Source of the DNA: Gemmatimonadaceae bacterium
GTDB lineage: Bacteria > Gemmatimonadota > Gemmatimonadetes > Gemmatimonadales > Gemmatimonadaceae
Length of the DNA stretch: 61,084 nt
Assembly: GCA_013813715.1 (NCBI GenBank)
Contig: JACCRF010000128.1
Location: forward strand, 1-61,084
Direction: 5' to 3'
Shown: positions 24,675 through 33,714 of the stretch, in pieces
Layout: each line of letters opens with the position of its first letter
Position numbering within the stretch: the first letter of the stretch is position 1
Notes under the pieces: generated by a model
Told to the model about the DNA's origin: nothing
Seen by the model: only the letters and a program-made list of their open reading frames with translations
Databases searched by the model: none
Translations under genes and position numbers: made by a program

Positions 24675-26129
24675 TTGACCGACGTCACGGCGCCCGCCGA
24701 CATCGACATCCCGGCGGCGCCATCCATTGCGCCGGCGCCAGTCCCAGGGCGATACGACCGATCCATTGTCGAGGGCCCGCTGCGATCGGCAGTTTGGAAG
24801 ATCGCGTGGCCCACCATGCTGACGAACATCATCGGCGGCCTCCAAGGCATTATCGATCACGTGCTCGTCGGCCACCTCGTCGGCTTCAATGGCAACGCCG
24901 CGATCGGCGTCGCTTTTCAGATTTTCATCGTCGTTATCGTGTTCATCATGTCCATCTTCACCGGCATGAGTGTGCTCGTCGCACGATTTGCCGGAGCGGG
25001 TGAGGAGGACAAGGTCGACCGCACCGTCTATCAGGCATTTTTGACGGCGATCGGCATCTCGCTTTTGATCATGGCGCCCGTCGGGTACTTCGCCTCGCCT
25101 GTGCTGCTCGACCTGGTCAATGCCGCCCCCGCCGTGAAGGCAGAAGCGCTGCCCTTTCTGCGGATCATGTTCATGTTCAGCAGCGGTATGCTGGTGTTCT
25201 ACATGCTGAGCGGCGCGTTGCGCTCAGCAGGGGACGCCCGTACTCCCATGATCCTGGGCATCGCGATGACGGTGCTCAACATCATACTGAATATCGTGTT
25301 CATTCGAGGGCTTGGTCCCATTCCGGCGTTTGGTACCGCCGGCGCTGCGATGGGGACGGTCATCGCCTGCGGTCTCGTCGGTCTCTACTCGTTCACAAAG
25401 CTTTGGAGGGGGGGCTGGGTCGTGCGGTTTCCGCGCGGGCGCGGCTGGGGTCCCGACTGGACCATCATCAGGTCACTCTTCCGGTACGGTCTGCCCACTG
25501 GAGTTCAGGGAATTGCGATGAACGTCGGGGGCGTATTCATGATGGCGTTCATCGGTTCGCTGGCGCAGAGTGCCGCCGCACAGGCTGCGTTCGCGGTGTC
25601 GTATTCTCAGCTCTTCTCGCTCATCACCTGGACATCGGTCGGGCTGATGGGAGCCGCAGCGACGGTGGCGGGCCAGAACCTGGGCGCGGGCAAGCCCGAC
25701 CGTGCCAACCAGGCGGTTCACGTCGCGGCGAGCATCGGCGTAACCGGTGCCGGTTTCGTGGGAATCTTTTTCTTCTTCTTTCCCGAACAATTGCTCGCTG
25801 TGTTCGGCATGAACGAGCCCGCGGTCGTCGAGATCGGCACTCAACTGCTGCGCGTGCTCAGTGTGTCCGGCCTGTTCATCGCGGTCGCGCTCACTTACAC
25901 CGGCGGACTTCAGGGGACCGGAGATACAAAGAGCCCGCTCTACATCTCGGTCATCTCACAAATCGTGGTGCCGCTCGGCATCTGTTTCATTATCCAGCAG
26001 ACCGGCACGCTCGAGCCGCTCCACATCTGGACGGCGATTCTCATCGGCCACGCGATGCGCTGCGTGCTGAGCGTACTGCGGTTCAATCAGGGAAAGTGGC
26101 GCGGCATCACGGTGGATATCGGTCACTAG
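24675..26129 (+). CDS. MATE-family multidrug/sodium antiporter
   Basis: The 484-residue inner-membrane protein has about twelve hydrophobic helices in two similar halves, as MATE exporters do. Diagnostic segments include WKIAWPTMLTNIIGGLQGI, SGALRSAGDARTP, GLMGAAATVAGQNLGAGKPD and TYTGGLQGTGDTKSP. MATE proteins expel cationic drugs or metabolites with H+ or Na+ entry. The start is a TTG at 24675 with no clear ribosome site. The substrate is not predictable. Confidence 0.92.
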   Translation: MTDVTAPADIDIPAAPSIAPAPVPGRYDRSIVEGPLRSAVWKIAWPTMLTNIIGGLQGIIDHVLVGHLVGFNGNAAIGVAFQIFIVVIVFIMSIFTGMSVLVARFAGAGEEDKVDRTVYQAFLTAIGISLLIMAPVGYFASPVLLDLVNAAPAVKAEALPFLRIMFMFSSGMLVFYMLSGALRSAGDARTPMILGIAMTVLNIILNIVFIRGLGPIPAFGTAGAAMGTVIACGLVGLYSFTKLWRGGWVVRFPRGRGWGPDWTIIRSLFRYGLPTGVQGIAMNVGGVFMMAFIGSLAQSAAAQAAFAVSYSQLFSLITWTSVGLMGAAATVAGQNLGAGKPDRANQAVHVAASIGVTGAGFVGIFFFFFPEQLLAVFGMNEPAVVEIGTQLLRVLSVSGLFIAVALTYTGGLQGTGDTKSPLYISVISQIVVPLGICFIIQQTGTLEPLHIWTAILIGHAMRCVLSVLRFNQGKWRGITVDIGH

Positions 26130-26218
26130 CTTGTCCACGGCCTTTCGCGCGACATACGGTTGTATGGGGCTCACCTCGAGAAGGGCAGGCAGACACAGTT
26201 CACGACACGGACGGTTGA

Positions 26219-27058
26219 ATGATTCGGATGCTCTCTCGCGCGATCGCGTCGGCTTTCGTGGTGGTCGTCCTGACGGCGACGACTGCGCTCACGCAGGTAA
26301 CGGTCCCGATAGATGGCGCCACGCTCGGGGAGGTGGGACATCGGACGACAGAGGTGTCGACGGCAGACCTGCGCCGTATCCTCGCCGAACGGAGTGCCGT
26401 GCTGCTGGATGCTCGGCCTTTCCGGGAGTTTGCAATCAGCCATATCCCGGGGGCGCGCAACGTGGCCGCCAAGCCCGGTGTCGCAATTTCGGTCTACGTC
26501 TCCGACGTGACGGAAGTCGGCCGTCTACTGGGCGGGCAGAAGGCGGCCGCGGTCGTGCTCTACTGCAACGGCCCGTTCTGCGGCAAGAGCAAGCGCCTGG
26601 CTGAGGAGCTGGTGGACGCCGGGTATACGAACGTGCGCCGGTACCAGCTCGGAATCCCGGTCTGGCGCGCGCTCGGCGGTGTCACCGAGATCGAGCCTGA
26701 CGGCCTGCGTCACATCCGCGAGAGCGACTGCACGGCGGTACTGATCGACACTCGCGAGAGAGCCGAATTTCGCGCCGGGACGATCGTCGGCGCACGCCAC
26801 CTGCCCCGGAGCGCAGTGCTCGACGGAAAGGATGTTGGTGAGGTGCGGCGGGCAAAGGACGACGGCCGCCTGCCGATGGATGATCACAACACTCGCCTCG
26901 TCGTTGTCGGTCGCGACGCCGCATCGGCGCGGTATGTAGCCGAGGCACTGACACGCGAGGCGTTCCACAACGTGGCGTACTTCTCAGGCACCTTCGCGCA
27001 GGCGCGCGGCGCGCTCCGGCCCGAGCGACCGCGGCGGCTCTGCCCGGCTAATCCGTAG
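26219..27058 (+). CDS. Exported tandem rhodanese-domain protein
   Basis: The 279-residue protein has a signal peptide (to about Ala23). The first rhodanese domain (45-155) has VLLDARPFREFAISHIPGA and an active-site Cys116 in the loop CNGPFCGKS, which is longer than the classical six-residue loop. A second domain (165-270) begins VLIDTRERAEFRAGTIVGA, but its loop reads VVGRDAAS with no Cys, so it is inactive or structural. It likely handles sulfane sulfur in the periplasm. A similar active/inactive pairing is typical of tandem rhodaneses, although usually the C-terminal domain is the active one. Confidence 0.85.
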   Translation: MIRMLSRAIASAFVVVVLTATTALTQVTVPIDGATLGEVGHRTTEVSTADLRRILAERSAVLLDARPFREFAISHIPGARNVAAKPGVAISVYVSDVTEVGRLLGGQKAAAVVLYCNGPFCGKSKRLAEELVDAGYTNVRRYQLGIPVWRALGGVTEIEPDGLRHIRESDCTAVLIDTRERAEFRAGTIVGARHLPRSAVLDGKDVGEVRRAKDDGRLPMDDHNTRLVVVGRDAASARYVAEALTREAFHNVAYFSGTFAQARGALRPERPRRLCPANP

Positions 27059-27124
27059 TGGTCAGTTTGCTCGCACACTCTTCCTGGACAACGTGAACCG
27101 AGAAACACAGGTGAGAGAGGGCCG

Positions 27125-27955
27125 TCACCCTGCGAGCTGTCTGGTCAAGTCAGTCACCCGCGTCGCCAGGCGCGGATCACCGATTATCTCAGCCACTGCC
27201 TCAAAGGCCTCCGTCGCTCCGCGCCAGCGAAGCTCCTCCACATCGCGGAAGAGCGGGGCGTCTGTTCGGAGGGTAGCGAGATCTTTGAAGAGCAGCGCGC
27301 GCTCGAGGTTGTCGCTCAGAGTTTCGCCTGGAAACTGTCCGATGTGGCCGTGCTGATTTATGAGTCTGGCAGCCGTCTTCGGTCCGTAACCCGGTATGCC
27401 GGGATACCCGTCAGCGGCATCCCCCACTAGCGCGAGGTAGTCCGGAATGAACGCGGGCATGACACCGAACTTCGCGCGGACAGCCTGCTCATCGCGAATC
27501 ACGCCACTCTTTCGATCCACCTGCACGACGCGCTCTCCAACCACGCATTGCGAGAGATCCTTGTCGGGCGTCCAGATGCAGACTTTTTCCACGCGCTCAT
27601 CCGCTGCTGCAATGCGTGCGGCGGAAGCGAGGCCGTCGTCTGCCTCGAGCTCGACCATCGGCCATGTCGCGACGCCCATTGCGACGAGGAACTCTTCGAG
27701 TGGGATGAACTGCGCGTACAGCGCGGGCTCGATTCCTTCGCCGGTCTTGTAGTCGGCCCACAGATCGTTGCGGAATGACTCGATCACGTGGTCGGTCGCG
27801 ACTCCGACGTGGGTCGCGCCGCCCTCGATCATCTTCGCGACCGTACCGAGGACGCCGGCCGCCGCGCCGAGAGGAGGATCGGTCTTGGTGAAGCGCCGGA
27901 TTCCGTAGAAGTGGCGAAAAAGCTCGTACGTTCCATCTACGAGGTGGACGATCAT
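27125..27955 (-). CDS. 5'-3' exonuclease (PolI N-terminal type)
   Basis: The 276-residue protein matches a stand-alone flap/5'-nuclease. It has VDGTYELFRHFYG (Asp7), a DLWADYKTGEG arch region, ELEADDGLAS and WTPDKDLSQ acidic residues, and the helix-three-turn-helix GIPGYGPKTAARL for DNA binding. The metal-binding acids are in the expected order. Such proteins remove RNA primers or flaps. It ends convergently with the rhodanese gene, 66 bp apart. Confidence 0.9.
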   Translation of the reverse strand: MIVHLVDGTYELFRHFYGIRRFTKTDPPLGAAAGVLGTVAKMIEGGATHVGVATDHVIESFRNDLWADYKTGEGIEPALYAQFIPLEEFLVAMGVATWPMVELEADDGLASAARIAAADERVEKVCIWTPDKDLSQCVVGERVVQVDRKSGVIRDEQAVRAKFGVMPAFIPDYLALVGDAADGYPGIPGYGPKTAARLINQHGHIGQFPGETLSDNLERALLFKDLATLRTDAPLFRDVEELRWRGATEAFEAVAEIIGDPRLATRVTDLTRQLAG

Positions 27956-28028
27956 TCAGATGTGGAATGAGGGCGTTAGCGCCGAGCCCCTCCTGTGTCG
28001 GCTCAGCGTTGCTTCATCGAATCCGCCC

Positions 28029-28496
28029 CTACCTGACCGATCCGCCCGACATCGCCGGCGCCTCGATTATGTTCGATGCCTTGTAATCAGCCGGAACGAT
28101 GCGGTAGCGATAGATCATTCCGTGCTCGCTCGAGACGTACCCGCGACCGCGTGACGGTACGCTGAACCCGTTGATGGTGGCGGGGAACGTCAGCTTTCGG
28201 GATGCCCAGCGTCTTCCTCCATCGGTCGTGTAGACGAGCGTCCCATAGGGGGAAACCCCCCACCCGACCTCGCGGTCCACGAACTTGATCCTTGCCTGCT
28301 TGCCGCCCTCGAGCTTCACTCCCGGGACGCCGGTCCATGACTTCCCTCCGTCGCGCGTCGACAGAATGGCGCCGCCCCACATCTTGATGAACCCGGTGTT
28401 CTCATCGGTGAATACGATGTGCTCTCCGCCGAACTGTGGCTCCGGGATCGTCCACGCCGTCCAGTGGGGCGCTTCATTTTTGTTGCCTCCTCGGGG
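28029..28496 (-). pseudogene. BNR/YCF48-like repeat protein remnant
   Basis: The protein sequence is recognisable from about 28475 to the stop at 28029: two BNR-type blades (STRDGGKSW and YTTDGGRRW) and a GYVSSEHGMIYRY end. The frame opens at a stop at 28497-28499, and the first start codon inside it (ATG 28382) cuts through a blade. A strong GAGGAGG with an ATG 8 bases later (28477) lies just upstream but in another frame. One missing base near 28472 would join them. It is either a frameshifted small gene or the 3' end of a lost larger one. Confidence 0.6.
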
Positions 28497-28615
28497 TCAG
28501 ATGCTTCTTGACCGGTAATACGCCGGGGGTGGAAGATTCGCAAGACTGGAGATGCGCTGCCGACTGCGTCCGCCAGGTTAGAGACATCTGTCGAGGTGGA
28601 GATCCCGAGGTAGGC

Positions 28616-29884
28616 CTAAAAGGCCTGAGCGCACGTTGCGGCGCGTGCGAGCAGGAGGTCGCGCTCGCGGGCGTTGCGCGTGAGTGAAGCCGCACGTTCG
28701 AACTGTGCAGCTGCCTCGCCGTGTCCCCCAAGCTTGGCGAGGAGGTCGCCGCGCACGCTCGACAGAAGATGATAGTTCTTGAGAGTCTGCTCGGATGTCA
28801 GCGCGTCGACGAGCTCGAGACCGGCGGCCGGCCCGAAGGCCATCCCTACCGCGACCGCGCGATTCAGCTCCACGATCGGCGATGGCGCGAGCTGGGCTAG
28901 CGCAGCGTAGAGCGCAGCAATGCGGGCCCAGTCCGTTTCGTCCGGCGTGCGCGCTCGGGCGTGACAGGCGGCGATTGCGGCCTGTAGAGTGTAGGTGCCG
29001 AGCGCACCTCCGAGCTTCTCTGCGCGGCTGAGCGCCGTGAGTCCGCGACGGATAAGGACGTGATCCCAATGCGCGCGATCCTGATCGAGTAACAGGACTG
29101 GCTCTCCCGATGGACCGACTCGGGCGCGCGAGCGCGACGCTTGAATCTCCATCAGAGCGACGAGGCCGTGCACCTCGGGCTCTTTCGGGACGAGCTGGGC
29201 GAGGATGCGGGCGAGTCGAAGCGCATCCTCGCAGAGGGTGGGTCGCATCCAGTCGTCACCGGCGGTGGCGGAGTATCCCTCGTTGAACACCAGGTAGATG
29301 ACCTGGAGCACCGACGACAGGCGGGCGGCGAAATCACTTCCGCGTGGAACTTCGAACGGGACTTGCCGCTCCGCGAGGGTGCGCTTGGCGCGGACGATTC
29401 GCTGCGCGATAGTCGGCTCGGGAACGAGGAACGCGCGCGCGATTTCTTCAGTAGTAAGGCCGCCGAGCAGGCGGAGGGTAAGGGCGACCCGCGCTTCGGT
29501 GGAAAGCACCGGGTGGCAGGCGATAAAGACGAGCCGCAGCAGGTCGTCGCCGATGTCGTCGTCAATCGCGGCGTCGAGATCCGGCATGGCCGATTGTTGA
29601 AGAGCTTCCAGTTCATGCCCGAGCTGCTCGTGCTTTCGCTCGACCATCCTGTTTCGGCGGAGCTGGTCGATCGCCCGATGCTTCGCTGTGGCCATGAGCC
29701 AGGCGCCCGGATTTTGCGGAACTCCCGACCCCGGCCACTGTTCGAGCGCGGCAACGAGAGCGTCTTGAGCGAGATCCTCGGCGACACCGACGTCGCGCAC
29801 GATGCGGACGAGTCCGGCGATGAGCCTGGCCGATTCGATCCTCCAGACGGCGTCGATCGCGCGGTGTGTATCGGAGACTGACAC
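28616..29884 (-). CDS. ECF sigma factor with long C-terminal extension (ECF42-like)
   Basis: The protein of about 422 residues begins with sigma region 2 (RIVRDVGVAEDLAQDALVAALEQWP, then LMATAKHRAIDQLRR). Region 4 follows (LTLRLLGGLTTEEIARAFLVPEPTIAQRIVRAKRTL). The last 230 residues form a helical, TPR-like extension (YLVFNEGY ... PIVELNRAVAV). This is the layout of ECF42 sigma factors, which have no anti-sigma factor and are usually encoded beside DGPF/YCII proteins; one such gene lies at 32240. GTG 29884 is used, with a TTG at 29893 also possible. It directly follows the Ada-AlkA stop, so the two are one operon. Confidence 0.88.
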   Translation of the reverse strand: MSVSDTHRAIDAVWRIESARLIAGLVRIVRDVGVAEDLAQDALVAALEQWPGSGVPQNPGAWLMATAKHRAIDQLRRNRMVERKHEQLGHELEALQQSAMPDLDAAIDDDIGDDLLRLVFIACHPVLSTEARVALTLRLLGGLTTEEIARAFLVPEPTIAQRIVRAKRTLAERQVPFEVPRGSDFAARLSSVLQVIYLVFNEGYSATAGDDWMRPTLCEDALRLARILAQLVPKEPEVHGLVALMEIQASRSRARVGPSGEPVLLLDQDRAHWDHVLIRRGLTALSRAEKLGGALGTYTLQAAIAACHARARTPDETDWARIAALYAALAQLAPSPIVELNRAVAVGMAFGPAAGLELVDALTSEQTLKNYHLLSSVRGDLLAKLGGHGEAAAQFERAASLTRNARERDLLLARAATCAQAF

Positions 29885-29893
29885 GCCAGACAA

Positions 29894-31477
29894 TCAGGTC
29901 TTCTTCAGTCTCCGGCGCAATGCGAGGCGATCAGGCTGGCCGGCCGCTCCGGCGTATTTCAGTATGCCCGCGGTTTCCTTCGCTTTCGACGGGTGCATCG
30001 CCTCGTAGGGCGAGATACCACCGACTCCTTCGCTCTGCCACAGGTGCAGCGTCGCGTAGCTCCGCCACGGCCGCCACGGCTGAGACAGAACCTCGGCTCG
30101 CGCAGCGCTGACGCCGCCGAGCTTCCTTCGCAGCGCGATGTCTTCCTTGGGAAACGCATCGGGCCAGCGCAAGGCGCGCATCGCGATGTAGTCCGCTGTC
30201 CATCTGCCGATGCCCGAGATCTTCATGAGCCGTTCGATCGTTTCGTGGGGATTGACCCCAGCTTCGAGCTTCAACTGGCCCGATGCCATCTCGGCTGCGA
30301 GAGCGATGATACTCCGGGCGCGGGACTGAACGATGCCCAGCTCTGTGAGATCCTCGAACTTTGCGGCCGCGACGCGGTGCGGTCGAGGGGACAACAGCGC
30401 AAGCCCGGCGTGCGGGGTCTCGATCGGCTCACCGAACGCTTCCACGAAACGACCCGCCAGCGTCGTTGCACCTTTGACCGCAATCTGCTGTCCGAGGATT
30501 GCGCGTGTTGCAAGCTCAAATCCGTCGAACGCGCCGGGAACTCGAAGTCCCGGGTGTTGAGCGACGATGTCGGCAAGCAGGCCGTCCTGCATAAGCTGCT
30601 CGGCGATGACATCCGGGCGGGCACTAAGGTCGAAAAGGTTACGCAGCCTGCCGAGTAGCGCGGGGAGGACCGGGGTGAGGGTATGGGTGAGCTCGACGAG
30701 GAGTGCCCGCTTTTTCGGCGCGTGTCGGACTACGATCCATCCCGTATGAGTGCCGAGCTGAACGGTGCGGAAGTAGGCGTCGTCACCGACGCGCTCGACG
30801 TGCCGGAGCGCGCGGGCGCTCAGAAATCGCAGCAACCCGGCCCAGTCGAACGGTGGTCGATACGTCAACTGGAGCGTGAATGACCCTCCGGATGCCGGCG
30901 TACTCTTTGCGCCGTCCGCCGCCTTTCTGAAATGAGTCGGCGGAATTCCGTAACGACCGCTGAACGCGTCATTGAACCGGCGAACACTCGAAAACCCGCT
31001 GGCATACGCGACCTTGATGATCGGGAGCGCCGTTTCCGTCAGCAACTGCTTCGCGAGCAACAGGCGCCGGGTCTGCACCAGCTCGATTGGCGAAACACCC
31101 AGCTCTTTCTGGACGATGCGGCGGATCTGGCGCGAGCTCCAGCCGAAGTCCGTGGCAATTCGTTCCAGTCCCGCGCCGTCATCGAGCGCTCCTTCATCGA
31201 TGCGATGCGCGATGAGGTGTGCTATCCGGTGCGCGTCGTCTACGGGCGCGTTCCCGGGCGCGAGCTCAGGCCTGCAGCGCAAACACGGACGAAATGACGC
31301 CTTCTCCGCTGCTTCGGCGGAGTCGAAGAACCGGCAGTTCGCGGCTTTCGGCGTCTTGGCTGGGCAGATGGGCCGGCAATAGATGCCCGTTGAAGTGACG
31401 CCGATGTAGAACACGCCGTCGAAGCGCGAGTCGCGGGACGAGAGAGCGTTGTAGAGTGCGGCCGTATCTTGCGTCAT
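29894..31477 (-). CDS. Ada-type methyl-sensing regulator fused to AlkA DNA glycosylase
   Basis: The 527-residue protein joins three parts. Residues 1-80 are the Ada methylphosphotriester domain with zinc cysteines C34, C38, C65 and C68 in the same spacing as E. coli Ada. Residues 85-190 are an AraC-type helix-turn-helix (WSSRQIRRIVQKELGVSP). From about 200 comes an AlkA N-terminal domain and then an HhH-GPD fold with ISGIGRWTADY and the catalytic Asp in WPDAFPKED. It should sense methylated DNA, activate repair genes and remove alkylated bases. The O6-methyltransferase part of classical Ada is encoded divergently at 31685. Confidence 0.93.
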   Translation of the reverse strand: MTQDTAALYNALSSRDSRFDGVFYIGVTSTGIYCRPICPAKTPKAANCRFFDSAEAAEKASFRPCLRCRPELAPGNAPVDDAHRIAHLIAHRIDEGALDDGAGLERIATDFGWSSRQIRRIVQKELGVSPIELVQTRRLLLAKQLLTETALPIIKVAYASGFSSVRRFNDAFSGRYGIPPTHFRKAADGAKSTPASGGSFTLQLTYRPPFDWAGLLRFLSARALRHVERVGDDAYFRTVQLGTHTGWIVVRHAPKKRALLVELTHTLTPVLPALLGRLRNLFDLSARPDVIAEQLMQDGLLADIVAQHPGLRVPGAFDGFELATRAILGQQIAVKGATTLAGRFVEAFGEPIETPHAGLALLSPRPHRVAAAKFEDLTELGIVQSRARSIIALAAEMASGQLKLEAGVNPHETIERLMKISGIGRWTADYIAMRALRWPDAFPKEDIALRRKLGGVSAARAEVLSQPWRPWRSYATLHLWQSEGVGGISPYEAMHPSKAKETAGILKYAGAAGQPDRLALRRRLKKT

Positions 31478-31503
31478 GCTTCTGATTGTAATGGGTCTCG
31501 CCC

Positions 31504-31608
31504 GGCAGTACTAGCCATTTTCGGCCATGTGATTTCAGGAGGGCAACAGCTGGCATGTCAACCGTTTAAGCCGTTTGAGGTGTCCTCACTTAGCTGTCCG
31601 AAAATGGC
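31504..31608. promoter_or_regulatory. Paired candidate Ada operators between ada-alkA and ogt
   Basis: TGGCCGAAAATGGCTAG (minus strand, 31527-31511) and TGTCCGAAAATGGCGAG (plus strand, 31595-31611) match at 15 of 17 bases and face their respective genes in the same orientation. Similarity extends a few bases further (CTGC). On the ada-alkA side the site lies about 37-50 bp before the start codon, with a TACAAT -10-like box (31489-31484) 7 bases before the ATG and no good -35, as expected for an activated promoter. Confidence 0.6.
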
Positions 31609-31684
31609 GAGACCTGCTATCCGGACGCCCTTACTCTCAACCTCGTATTCGGATCGGGCAATAGGTTAATTAAGGGAGATCAGC

Positions 31685-32194
31685 ATGGACAGCACGGATG
31701 AGATTCGCGTGGCGATCCGCAAATCGTCGATTGGCCTCATACTCGTTGCGCATGGGAGAAAAGGCGTCGTCGCAGTGATGATTGGCGACGATCGCAACGC
31801 GTTGCGGAGTGACATGCGGATCCGTTTTCCGTTGGTCTCGCTCGTCGACGGTGACTCGGAGTCGGATGCCATCGCGGCGAGAATCATCGAGTTCATCGAG
31901 TCGCCGTCCCGCGCGCTCGAACTGCCGCTGGACATGCGCGGCTCAGACTTTCAGCGCGAGGTGTGGCGCGCGTTGCGCGCGATCCCACCAGGCCGGACGG
32001 CGACCTATGCCGAAGTCGCACGCAGCCTCGGTCGGCCGAGCGCGGTTCGCGCGGTCGCCGCGGCATGCGCCGCGAATCCTCTGGCGGTCGTCGTCCCCTG
32101 CCATCGCGTGGTCAGGAGCGACGGCGGGCTGGCGGGTTACCGCTGGGGCATCGACCGAAAGCGCGCGCTGCTCGCCAGGGAGGCGACAGCATGA
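31685..32194 (+). CDS. ogt: Methylated-DNA-protein-cysteine methyltransferase
   Basis: The 169-residue suicide enzyme takes methyl groups from O6-methylguanine onto Cys139 in the PCHRVV motif. The preceding DFQREVWRALRAIPPGRTATYAEVA helix-turn-helix and the LAGYRWGIDRK tail are standard for the family. The N-terminal half is the short ribonuclease-like domain. A good AAGGGAG lies 6 bases before the ATG. It diverges from the Ada-AlkA gene, sharing a near-identical upstream motif, so the two likely form one alkylation-response regulon. Confidence 0.93.
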   Translation: MDSTDEIRVAIRKSSIGLILVAHGRKGVVAVMIGDDRNALRSDMRIRFPLVSLVDGDSESDAIAARIIEFIESPSRALELPLDMRGSDFQREVWRALRAIPPGRTATYAEVARSLGRPSAVRAVAAACAANPLAVVVPCHRVVRSDGGLAGYRWGIDRKRALLAREATA

Positions 32195-32239
32195 CCGCGA
32201 TTCCGCCGGGGCCGAGCGGTCCCCGGCGGTCGTATCTAC

Positions 32240-32674
32240 TTACCGATTCGCGTTTGCGGCGGCCTGCTCTCGAATGCGGTCCTCCTGCTCTCTGAGCTCC
32301 GGTGTGAACTCGGCCCCAAAGTCGTCCGCCTCGAAAACCTGCCGAATCTCGATCTCCGCCTCGGTGCCGGGAAAAGGATTCGGGGCGCGCTTCACCCACT
32401 CGATCGCCTCTTCTTTCGACCTCACCTGGAACAGCCAATACCCGGCGATCAGTTCCTTCGTCTCCGTGAACGGTCCGTCGATGACCGTCCGCTTGTCTCC
32501 CGCGAATCTCACGCGAACGCCCTTCGAGGTCGGGTGCAGCCCCTCACCAGCGAGCAGCACGCCGGCCTTCACCAACTCTTCGTTGTACTTCCCCATCGCC
32601 GCAAGGAGCTCCTCGCTGGGGAGGACACCGGCCTCCGAGTCCTTGTCGGCCTTCACTATCACCATGAACCGCAT
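32240..32674 (-). CDS. YCII-related DGPF-domain protein
   Basis: The 144-residue protein begins MRFMVIVKA and contains the DGPF signature (VIDGPFTETKELIAGYWLFQV), then KEEAIEWVKRAP. The ferredoxin-like fold resembles dehydratase-like YCII proteins, but its role is not established. DGPF genes are the hallmark neighbours of ECF42 sigma factors; here the sigma gene is 2.4 kb downstream beyond ogt and ada-alkA. ATG 32674 is chosen for the GGAG nine bases upstream and the conserved first strand. Confidence 0.88.
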   Translation of the reverse strand: MRFMVIVKADKDSEAGVLPSEELLAAMGKYNEELVKAGVLLAGEGLHPTSKGVRVRFAGDKRTVIDGPFTETKELIAGYWLFQVRSKEEAIEWVKRAPNPFPGTEAEIEIRQVFEADDFGAEFTPELREQEDRIREQAAANANR

Positions 32675-32730
32675 TGTTGTGTCTCCTTCTCGTTTCGGTA
32701 GTACCGGTTTCGACCGGCAAAAATCGGGCT

Positions 32731-33714
32731 CTACGTACACGTCGAACGAGAGATGGCAGGATCGACATGGACGGTCGGGATATCATTTTCATTGCCGAGG
32801 TTCCTCAGCACCACCTCTGCATTCCGTTTCAGCCCCGCGAGCTTCGCCCGCTTCATCGGCGATCCTCTGAACGCCGCTCGGAATCCTGCATCATCGAGCG
32901 CAAGGATGTCGTTCGCGAGCGAGCGTGCATCCTTGCCCGCGATGAACCCGCGCGGCGCGAAGGCGGGCACCTTCAGCTCCTGCGCGAAGCGGACATTCCA
33001 GGGACACACTTCCTGGCAGATGTCGCATCCGTAAATCAACTCTCCGACAGACTCGCGCAGCTCCATCGGAATCGCGCTCTTCGCTTCTATCGTTAGGTAT
33101 GAGATGCATTTCGTCGCATCGAGAACACGCGGCTCGACGAACGCTTGAGTCGGGCACGCGTCGAGGCAGCGCGTACAGCTCCCGCATCGGTCGGCCTCGA
33201 ACGGCGCATCCTGCTCCAGCTCCAGGTCGACGAGCAGAGCGCCGATGAAGAAGAACGAGCCGAGTCGGGGATTCACGAGATTCGTATTCTTGCCGAACCA
33301 GCCGAGTCCCGCGCGGCGCGCGAGGTCACGCTCCAGTATCGGGCCGGTGTCCACGTATGACTTTCCCGCAACCGCGCGGCCTGAGTTTTCATCGATCCAG
33401 TCGTGCAGAGAGCTGAGCATGCGCCACATCACGTCGTGGTAGTCATCGCCCCGAGCGTATCGGGCAACCGGACCTGCCGGCTGCCGGCCGCCGTAGTCCA
33501 GTGCGACGAGTATCGCGCTCGCCGCCGCCGGGAAGGGACGCCGCGTATCGCGGCGCTTCTCAGCACCGCGTGGGAGATAGCTCATCTCGCCCGCGTACCC
33601 CGCTTCGATCCACCGGTCGAACGCGTCCGCTGATTCGGCCGGTCCGAGCGCGGTGATGCCGGCGAGATCGAACCCCAGACCGTATGCCTGCGCTTTGATC
33701 ATCTCCGCATTCAT
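32731..33714 (-). CDS. queG: Epoxyqueuosine reductase
   Basis: The 327-residue cobalamin-dependent enzyme performs the last step of queuosine synthesis in tRNA, reducing epoxyqueuosine. It has the DUF1730-type N-terminal region (YVDTGPILERDLARRAGLGWFGKN) and two 4Fe-4S motifs, CGSCTRCLDACP and CDICQEVCP. It ends soon after one HEAT-like helix, so it lacks the long HEAT tail of some relatives; this short form is common. ATG 33714 overlaps the upstream stop as ATGA. Confidence 0.93.
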   Translation of the reverse strand: MNAEMIKAQAYGLGFDLAGITALGPAESADAFDRWIEAGYAGEMSYLPRGAEKRRDTRRPFPAAASAILVALDYGGRQPAGPVARYARGDDYHDVMWRMLSSLHDWIDENSGRAVAGKSYVDTGPILERDLARRAGLGWFGKNTNLVNPRLGSFFFIGALLVDLELEQDAPFEADRCGSCTRCLDACPTQAFVEPRVLDATKCISYLTIEAKSAIPMELRESVGELIYGCDICQEVCPWNVRFAQELKVPAFAPRGFIAGKDARSLANDILALDDAGFRAAFRGSPMKRAKLAGLKRNAEVVLRNLGNENDIPTVHVDPAISRSTCT

